Assembly (NCBI RefSeq): GCF_000164865.1
Contig: NC_014618.1
Location: 3,410,001 to 3,474,000, forward strand
Reading direction: 5' to 3'
DNA from: [Enterobacter] lignolyticus SCF1
GTDB taxonomy: Bacteria; Pseudomonadota; Gammaproteobacteria; Enterobacterales; Enterobacteriaceae
DNA length: 64,000 nucleotides
Shown here: positions 59,254 to 64,000 of the stretch, one piece after another
How positions within the stretch are numbered: position 1 is the first letter of the stretch
Layout of the letters: each line of letters starts with the position of its first letter
Made by a program: the position numbers and the translations under genes
Notes under the pieces: model-generated
Databases searched by the model: none
What the model was told of the DNA's origin: nothing
Seen by the model: only the letters and a program-made list of their open reading frames with translations

Positions 59254-60531
59254 TCAATGACCTGAGTGCGCGTCTGCGGACGGCATGACCATCCCCGGCG
59301 CCATTGCCTCAGGGGTCTGCGCATGGCGCATACGCTCCAGCGCGCCGGTAATGTTCGCTTCTGAGTCAATCAGGAACAGGCCGCTGACGACAACGGACTC
59401 CCCTTCCTGCAGCCCGCCGCCAACGCCCGTCTGCCGCTGCGACTCGTGCAGCACCCTGATGGCTTTCGGCACGAAGCGTCCGTCGCCGTCGACGGTGATG
59501 ACGCGCTGCTCGTTGCCGGTGTCGATAACAGCCTGCGACGGGATAAGCAGCATTTCCGGGCTCTGGGTGTCCAGCTTCAGGTACGCATTCATACCAGGCT
59601 TGAGCACCTCATCCCGGTTGTCGACCTGAAGACGCACCTGCAGGGTACGGGTGGTTTGATCGGCGCTGGGCAGAATGCTCCATTTCTCAATGCTGAACGT
59701 TCTGTCGGGGTACGCCGGTACCGAAATGGTGAACTGCGAGGTGTCTTTGAGCAGGTAAGCGATAGACTCCGGGACGGCGGCGCTGATCCACACCGGGTCC
59801 ATCCCCTGAATCTGGGCCACCACTTTATCTTTCGAAATGTTCATTCCGCTTCGCAGATCGAACGCGGTGATGACGCCGTCGATCGGCGCCCTGATGGTGA
59901 AGCGGGTCTGGACGGTCCGCGAACCGCGCAGGCGCTGAATATCCTCTTCCGGCATCCCGGCCAGGCGCAGCCGCTCAAGGATCCCTTTGACCTGAGTGGC
60001 TGAACCGCCGGTCGCCGACAGCAGCAGGTATTCGCTCTGCGCCTCCACCCATTGTGGGATGGTAATATCAATCAGCGGCGTCCCTTTCTTCACCTTATCG
60101 CCGAGGGTCAGCGGATAGACCTTTTCGACGAAACCGTCAGAACGCGCCTGGACTATCACGAACTGGTAGTCGTTGAAGCTGACGTTGGCGGGAATGGTTT
60201 GCGAGTACTGCAGACGGCCTTTGCTGACTTTTTCGGTCTTAAGCCCCAGGTTTTGCACCAGCGTGGGGTCGATACGGATACCGTTGCCGTTTTGCGCGTC
60301 GCCCTCGTCGGCGTATTTCGGCACCAGATCCATATCCATAAACGGCGATTTTCCCGGCTTATCGAATTTGGTATCGGGTTTCATCGGGTCATACCAGAAC
60401 AGGACTTTACGCTCTGCCGACGGCGATGCCGCGCTGCCCGCAGCATTCATATAATGGTAAGCCGCAAGCGAAATGACGCCTCCCACGATAAGACTGCTGA
60501 TAATCGTTGCCGTGTATTTTAAAGAAGCCAT
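59254..60531 (-). CDS. cusB: Cu(I)/Ag(I) efflux adaptor CusB (SilB-like)
   Basis: A membrane-fusion protein joining CusA to CusC, which also receives copper from CusF. An N-terminal membrane segment (TATIISSLIVGGVISLAAY) precedes the metal-binding stretch WYDPMKPDTKFDKPGKSPFM and then DMDLVPKY, with the Met residues of the family. The barrel-sandwich and alpha-hairpin regions follow (RFTIRAPIDGVITAFDLRSG). The tail is Met- and His-bearing (MAPGMVMPSADAHSGH). The ATG at 60531 has AGGAG five bases before it, giving 425 residues. Confidence 0.95.
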   Translation of the reverse strand: MASLKYTATIISSLIVGGVISLAAYHYMNAAGSAASPSAERKVLFWYDPMKPDTKFDKPGKSPFMDMDLVPKYADEGDAQNGNGIRIDPTLVQNLGLKTEKVSKGRLQYSQTIPANVSFNDYQFVIVQARSDGFVEKVYPLTLGDKVKKGTPLIDITIPQWVEAQSEYLLLSATGGSATQVKGILERLRLAGMPEEDIQRLRGSRTVQTRFTIRAPIDGVITAFDLRSGMNISKDKVVAQIQGMDPVWISAAVPESIAYLLKDTSQFTISVPAYPDRTFSIEKWSILPSADQTTRTLQVRLQVDNRDEVLKPGMNAYLKLDTQSPEMLLIPSQAVIDTGNEQRVITVDGDGRFVPKAIRVLHESQRQTGVGGGLQEGESVVVSGLFLIDSEANITGALERMRHAQTPEAMAPGMVMPSADAHSGH

Positions 60532-60569
60532 CATCGCTCCTGCTAAATTAGCTATAGGCTTTGAAAATT

Positions 60570-60599
60570 CGCCCACCATAACGACAGTTATGCCGGGCG
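60570..60599 (-). repeat. Intercistronic hairpin between cusF and cusB
   Basis: CGCCCACCATAAC and GTTATGCCGGGCG pair except at two positions, around a four-base loop. It lies in the 86-bp gap after cusF. Such hairpins commonly stabilise the upstream part of an operon mRNA, which would favour CusF over CusBA. Confidence 0.55.
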
Positions 60600-60617
60600 A
60601 ATAAATCGTGAAAATAA

Positions 60618-60974
60618 TCAGGACGGGATGACGTTAATACTCTGCAGCAGCGAAATATTACCCTGCTGGATAAACGAGAAATTCACCTGGCTGCCCGGTT
60701 TTAGCGCGCTGATGCTGTCATCCTGGGTGGCGAAGGTAAAGCGCATGGTCATCGCCGGCCAGCCGATGGCCGGAATCGCCTCATGGGCAATGGTGATTTT
60801 TTTATTTTTAAGATCAATTTCTTTTACTACGCCGCTGGCGCTGACGACCTGCGGCTGCGCGCTTGTTTCGCTGCCGGACATCGCCATTCCCTGGTGCTGC
60901 TCGTTGGCCTGTACGGCCTGCGCCATCACCAGAGAGAGAACTCCGAACAGCGCGACTTTCATTGACTGACGCAT
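60618..60974 (-). CDS. cusF: Periplasmic copper/silver chaperone CusF
   Basis: A small OB-fold metallochaperone that hands Cu(I)/Ag(I) to CusB. The signal peptide ends VQA before NEQHQGMAMSG. The metal site is recognisable in IAHEAIPAIGWPAMTMRF: one His, the capping Trp and two Met, as in E. coli CusF. The ATG at 60974 has AGGAG nine bases before it and gives 118 residues (110 in E. coli). It lies 11 bp after the cusC stop region, in the standard cusCFBA order. Confidence 0.94.
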   Translation of the reverse strand: MRQSMKVALFGVLSLVMAQAVQANEQHQGMAMSGSETSAQPQVVSASGVVKEIDLKNKKITIAHEAIPAIGWPAMTMRFTFATQDDSISALKPGSQVNFSFIQQGNISLLQSINVIPS

Positions 60975-61009
60975 AATATTGACTCCTGATTTCATCATGA
61001 TTGGCTATT

Positions 61010-62395
61010 TCACTCACTCCAGCCGCCGCCAAGAGCGGTAAAGAGATTGATCTCATTAACCTGCTGGGCATATTTCAAATCGAGGATCGTTTGCCGGGTG
61101 GCAAATAATGAACGCTCGGCGTCCAGCACCTCGATATAGCTCACCGCGCCGCTGGCGTATAATCCGCGCGCGCGCTGTAGGGTAATCTGTAAAGAATTCA
61201 GGTAACGCTGCTGGGCGGCAATTTGTCCGCTGATGCTATCGCGCAGCGACAGCGCATCGGCAATGTCCTTAAACGCCGCCTGTATTTTCTGCTCGTAGTT
61301 CACTACCGACTGCTGCTGGCGCACTTCCGCCAGGGTCAGATTGGCCTGGTTGCGGCCGGCGTTGAAAATCGGGATCTCAATTTTCGGCACGAAGTTCCAC
61401 ATACCGCTGGACGCCGTAAACAGGTTCGTCAGGTCCGTACTGCTGCTGGAGATCCCGCTTGTCAGGGTAATAGACGGGAAAAACGCCGCCCGCGCCGCGC
61501 CGATATTGGCGTCCGCCGCCCGCAGCTGGTGCTCGGCCTCCATGATATCCGGCCGCTGCAGCAGAATCGTCGAGGAGAGATTGGGCGGCAGCGCGACCGG
61601 ATTCAAATCTTTTTCCAGATTCAGCGCGTCGTTCGGCAGCATCTGGTAGCTCCCGGTCAGCAGCTGCAGCGCATTGTTCGCCTGCGCCAGCTGCCCTTCC
61701 CGTTTAGCGATCTCGGCGCGGGTGCTTTCAATCACCCCGCGAGCCTGTTCAAGGGCCAGCACGTTGGTGCTGCCGGTGACCAGCTGCTGCTCAACGAAGG
61801 CGTAGGATTGCTGATAGTTTTGCAGCGTCTCTTTGGCGATATTCAGCTGCTCCCAGGCCAGGCGCTGGTTAAAGTAGCTTTGCGAGACGTTGGAAATCAG
61901 CAGGATGTGCACGGCGCGCTGGGCTTGCTGACTGGCAAAGAAGTTCTGCTGATCCGCTTCGCTCATGTTTTTCAGCCTGCCGAAGAAATCGAGATCGAAG
62001 GTCAGACCCAGCCCGGCCTCATACTCTTTGCTGGTGGCGCTATCGCCTTTTAACCCGCCTTTGTAGCTGGCGTCTGACGAGGCGTTCAGCTGCGGATAGC
62101 GATCGGCGTCGGTCACATTGTACTGCGCGCGCGCTTCCTGAACCTTCAGAGAGGCCATTCGCAGATCGCGGTTGTTACGCAGCGCCTCATCAATGAACCG
62201 CCTGGCCTGCGGGTCGGCAAAGAAGGTGCGCCAGCCGGTGTCCTGATAGCCTGCGGTTGTCGGGACGAGCGCATTGCGGGAGAGAGAAAACTGCTGCGGC
62301 ACCGGCAGCTCAGGGCGCTGATAGTCTGGCGCCAGAGAGACGCACCCCGCCAGAAAAAATGCCGTACTGACCGCCAGTTGTTTTAATCTAAACAT
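61010..62395 (-). CDS. cusC: Outer-membrane efflux channel lipoprotein CusC (SilC-like)
   Basis: A TolC-like trimeric channel for the Cus pump, of the NodT family. The lipobox LAGC at residues 15-18 (FFLAGCVSLAPDYQRPELP) anchors it to the outer membrane. Repeated helical stretches such as DLRMASLKVQEARAQYNVTD and DLDFFGRLKN are family features. The longest frame starts at 62515, but MFRLKQLAVSTAFFLAGC at 62395 is the real N-terminus and gives 461 residues, as in SilC. It is first in the operon, behind the CusR box. Confidence 0.95.
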   Translation of the reverse strand: MFRLKQLAVSTAFFLAGCVSLAPDYQRPELPVPQQFSLSRNALVPTTAGYQDTGWRTFFADPQARRFIDEALRNNRDLRMASLKVQEARAQYNVTDADRYPQLNASSDASYKGGLKGDSATSKEYEAGLGLTFDLDFFGRLKNMSEADQQNFFASQQAQRAVHILLISNVSQSYFNQRLAWEQLNIAKETLQNYQQSYAFVEQQLVTGSTNVLALEQARGVIESTRAEIAKREGQLAQANNALQLLTGSYQMLPNDALNLEKDLNPVALPPNLSSTILLQRPDIMEAEHQLRAADANIGAARAAFFPSITLTSGISSSSTDLTNLFTASSGMWNFVPKIEIPIFNAGRNQANLTLAEVRQQQSVVNYEQKIQAAFKDIADALSLRDSISGQIAAQQRYLNSLQITLQRARGLYASGAVSYIEVLDAERSLFATRQTILDLKYAQQVNEINLFTALGGGWSE

Positions 62396-62498
62396 ATCGC
62401 TTCCCGTCCAGGCGAGCCCGGTAACCTGCTGCCAATCGTTTCCAGATGATGATGGCGGACACCTTAGCTGAGCGACTCTGTTCGCAGGGTGACAGGAT

Positions 62499-62516
62499 AA
62501 TGACAAAGCTGTCATT
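62499..62516. promoter_or_regulatory. CusR box
   Basis: AATGACA-N4-TGTCATT is a perfect inverted repeat like the E. coli CusR box (AAAATGACAA...TTGTCATTTT). It lies between the divergent cusC and cusR genes, 72 bp before cusR and 104 bp before cusC, so CusR can activate both. Confidence 0.9.
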
Positions 62517-62587
62517 TTCGGTTTAAGTCGTTGATCTCGTCCCCCCGCCCACTAGAATGACAGGCGAACTGGCGCTGCGGAGGGCAG

Positions 62588-63271
62588 ATGAAAATACTGA
62601 TTGTCGAAGATGAGGTAAAAACCGGAGAGTACCTCAGCAAGGGGCTGACCGAAGCGGGGTTTGTGGTCGATCTCGCCGATAACGGCCTGACCGGCTACCA
62701 CCTGGCAATGACCGCCGATTACGACCTGATCGTACTGGACATCATGCTGCCCGACGTCAACGGCTGGGATATCGTCCGTATGCTGCGCACCGCCAATAAG
62801 GGAATGCCGATTCTGCTGCTGACCGCGCTCGGCACCATTGAGCATCGGGTGAAGGGGCTTGAGCTCGGCGCCGATGACTATCTGGTGAAGCCGTTCGCCT
62901 TCGCCGAGCTGCTGGCGCGGGTGCGCACTCTGCTGCGCCGCGGGGCGGCGGTGATCCCGGAAAGCCAGTTTCAGGTCGCCGATTTAACCCTCGACCTCGT
63001 ATCGCGTAAGGTGAGCCGCGGCGGCGCCCGTATTACGCTGACCAGCAAAGAGTTTACCCTGCTCGAGTTTTTTATCCGCCATCGCGGCGAGGTGCTCCCG
63101 CGTTCGCTTATCGCCTCGCAGGTCTGGGATATGAACTTTGACAGCGACACCAACGCCATCGACGTCGCCGTTAAACGGCTGCGGGCCAAAATCGACAACG
63201 ATTTTGAGCCGAAGCTGATTCAGACCGTTCGGGGCGTCGGCTATGTGCTTGAGGTGCCTGATGAGGATTAA
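62588..63271 (+). CDS. cusR: OmpR-type copper/silver response regulator CusR
   Basis: A response regulator of 227 residues, the E. coli length. The receiver domain has the acidic pair in LIVEDE, the phosphorylated Asp51 (LIVLDIMLPD) and Lys101 (VKPF). The C-terminal winged helix ends with KRLRAKIDNDFEPKLIQTVR, GVGYVLEV. It activates cusCFBA and cusRS when CusS senses periplasmic Cu(I)/Ag(I). GGAGG precedes the ATG. Its end overlaps the start of cusS by 11 bases. Confidence 0.96.
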   Translation: MKILIVEDEVKTGEYLSKGLTEAGFVVDLADNGLTGYHLAMTADYDLIVLDIMLPDVNGWDIVRMLRTANKGMPILLLTALGTIEHRVKGLELGADDYLVKPFAFAELLARVRTLLRRGAAVIPESQFQVADLTLDLVSRKVSRGGARITLTSKEFTLLEFFIRHRGEVLPRSLIASQVWDMNFDSDTNAIDVAVKRLRAKIDNDFEPKLIQTVRGVGYVLEVPDED

Positions 63272-64000
63272 CTGGCGGCGCAGACCGTTTTCGCTTGAGA
63301 TACGCCTCACCTTCTTCATTAGCCTGGCGACCATCATCGCCTTTGCCGCCTTTGCCGGTATCATGCTGCATTCCGTACAGAATCACTTTGCCGAGCAGGA
63401 CGTGAAAAACCTGCAGCAGATCAACACTACGCTGTCGACCATTCTGGAAAATCCCGATGACTCCGAACGGCAAAAGGTGGAGAAAATCGGCATTATCCTT
63501 GCCAGCTATCGCTATATCTCGGTGCTGCTGCTGGACCCGCAAAAGCAGGTGCTGTACCGCTCGGCGGACGGTCCTGACCTGATGCCGGTATTGAAAACCG
63601 CCGGCTTCAGCCAGAACCTGGGCTCCGGCAACGTATTTCAGTGGGCCGACAGCCAGGATAGCATGCAGAACATGCATGGCATGAGCCAGAGCACGTGGCG
63701 GATTATCGCCTCCCCGGTCGCCTCGCCGGGGAGCGGGAAAACCGCAACCGACACGCTGCTGATTGCGCTCTCCATTGATTTTCACCTGCACTATCTTGAC
63801 GCGCTGAAGCACAACCTGCTGATGATTGCCTCGGCGATGAGCCTGCTGATTATTTTTATCGTGCTGTTCGCAGTGCATAAGGGCCACCAGCCGCTGCGCA
63901 ACGTCAGCATGAAAATCAAAAACATCACCTCGGAGAATCTCGACGTTCGCCTGGAGCCGGAGCGCGTGCCTATCGAGCTTGAACAACTGGTTATCTCCTT
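63261..64000 (+). CDS. cusS: Copper/silver sensor kinase CusS, cut by window edge
   Basis: The membrane histidine kinase partner of CusR. About 246 residues are visible: the first membrane helix (RLTFFISLATIIAFAAF), a periplasmic sensor domain with HSVQNHFAEQDVKNL and the Met/His-rich stretch MQNMHGMSQSTWRI that probably binds the metal, a second helix (MSLLIIFIVLFAVHKGH), and the start of the HAMP domain (SMKIKNITSENLDVRLEPER). The kinase part lies beyond the window. The ATG at 63261 overlaps the cusR end. Confidence 0.93.
   Translation, partial: MRINWRRRPFSLEIRLTFFISLATIIAFAAFAGIMLHSVQNHFAEQDVKNLQQINTTLSTILENPDDSERQKVEKIGIILASYRYISVLLLDPQKQVLYRSADGPDLMPVLKTAGFSQNLGSGNVFQWADSQDSMQNMHGMSQSTWRIIASPVASPGSGKTATDTLLIALSIDFHLHYLDALKHNLLMIASAMSLLIIFIVLFAVHKGHQPLRNVSMKIKNITSENLDVRLEPERVPIELEQLVIS

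Overview
This window is a chromosomal segment from a high-GC member of the Enterobacteriaceae. It carries the complete enterobactin locus in its usual order, with cstA at one end, and ybdJ, ybdF, nfsB, pheP and cusCFBA/cusRS further along. That is the E. coli K-12 gene backbone read in reverse. It differs from E. coli in having a ramR-romA-ramA locus, in lacking fepE, and in several inserted blocks. This fits the Klebsiella/Enterobacter/Kosakonia side of the family, but I cannot name the genus from the sequence alone. No tRNA, rRNA, CRISPR array, insertion sequence or phage gene was recognised.

Layout. 1-19.9 kb: cstA (cut by the window edge), then entH-A-B-E-C, fepB, entS, fepD-G-C, entF-ybdZ-fes and fepA-entD. 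Three Fur boxes lie in the three divergent intergenic regions. Together these genes make enterobactin (EntC, B, A, E, F, D, with EntH proofreading and YbdZ assisting), export it (EntS), import the ferric form (FepA, B, D, G, C) and release the iron (Fes). 20.1-25.1 kb: a five-gene peptide/nickel-type ABC importer. 25.1-28.6 kb: a P2-type cation ATPase with altered ion-site residues, a divergent 36-residue membrane peptide and ybdJ. 28.6-32.0 kb: the ramA-romA / ramR-ybdF multidrug-regulation locus with an intact RamR operator, then nfsB. 32.0-37.0 kb: a DUF2157 membrane protein, an XRE regulator divergent from a DHA2-type MFS pump, and a pheP that has lost about 19 codons in frame.

37.0-41.4 kb: a tightly coupled four-gene outer-membrane operon with two Omp85-like barrels lacking POTRA domains, a third barrel and a DUF4056-like protein. 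41.8-43.0 kb: a BigR-type persulfide sensor with a two-part YeeE/YedE (PmpA/PmpB) sulfur transporter. 43.0-45.7 kb: LysR and LuxR-type regulators and a lone PD-(D/E)XK nuclease-like gene. 45.7-49.6 kb: a DUF3156-like protein, an APC permease, a cupin and a PuuB-like FAD oxidase, which look like an amine uptake and oxidation module. 50.0-53.8 kb: a chromate transporter, then a periplasmic SUOX-fold protein paired with a membrane GGDEF-EAL enzyme. 53.9-56.0 kb: an aldo/keto reductase and an N-terminally short M23 peptidase. 56.1-64 kb: the Cu(I)/Ag(I) efflux operon cusCFBA with its regulators cusR and cusS; cusS runs off the end.

Starts were moved inward from the longest open frame wherever a Shine-Dalgarno site and family alignment agreed. 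Most other long open frames here are high-GC shadows. Family comparisons are from memory; no searches were run.
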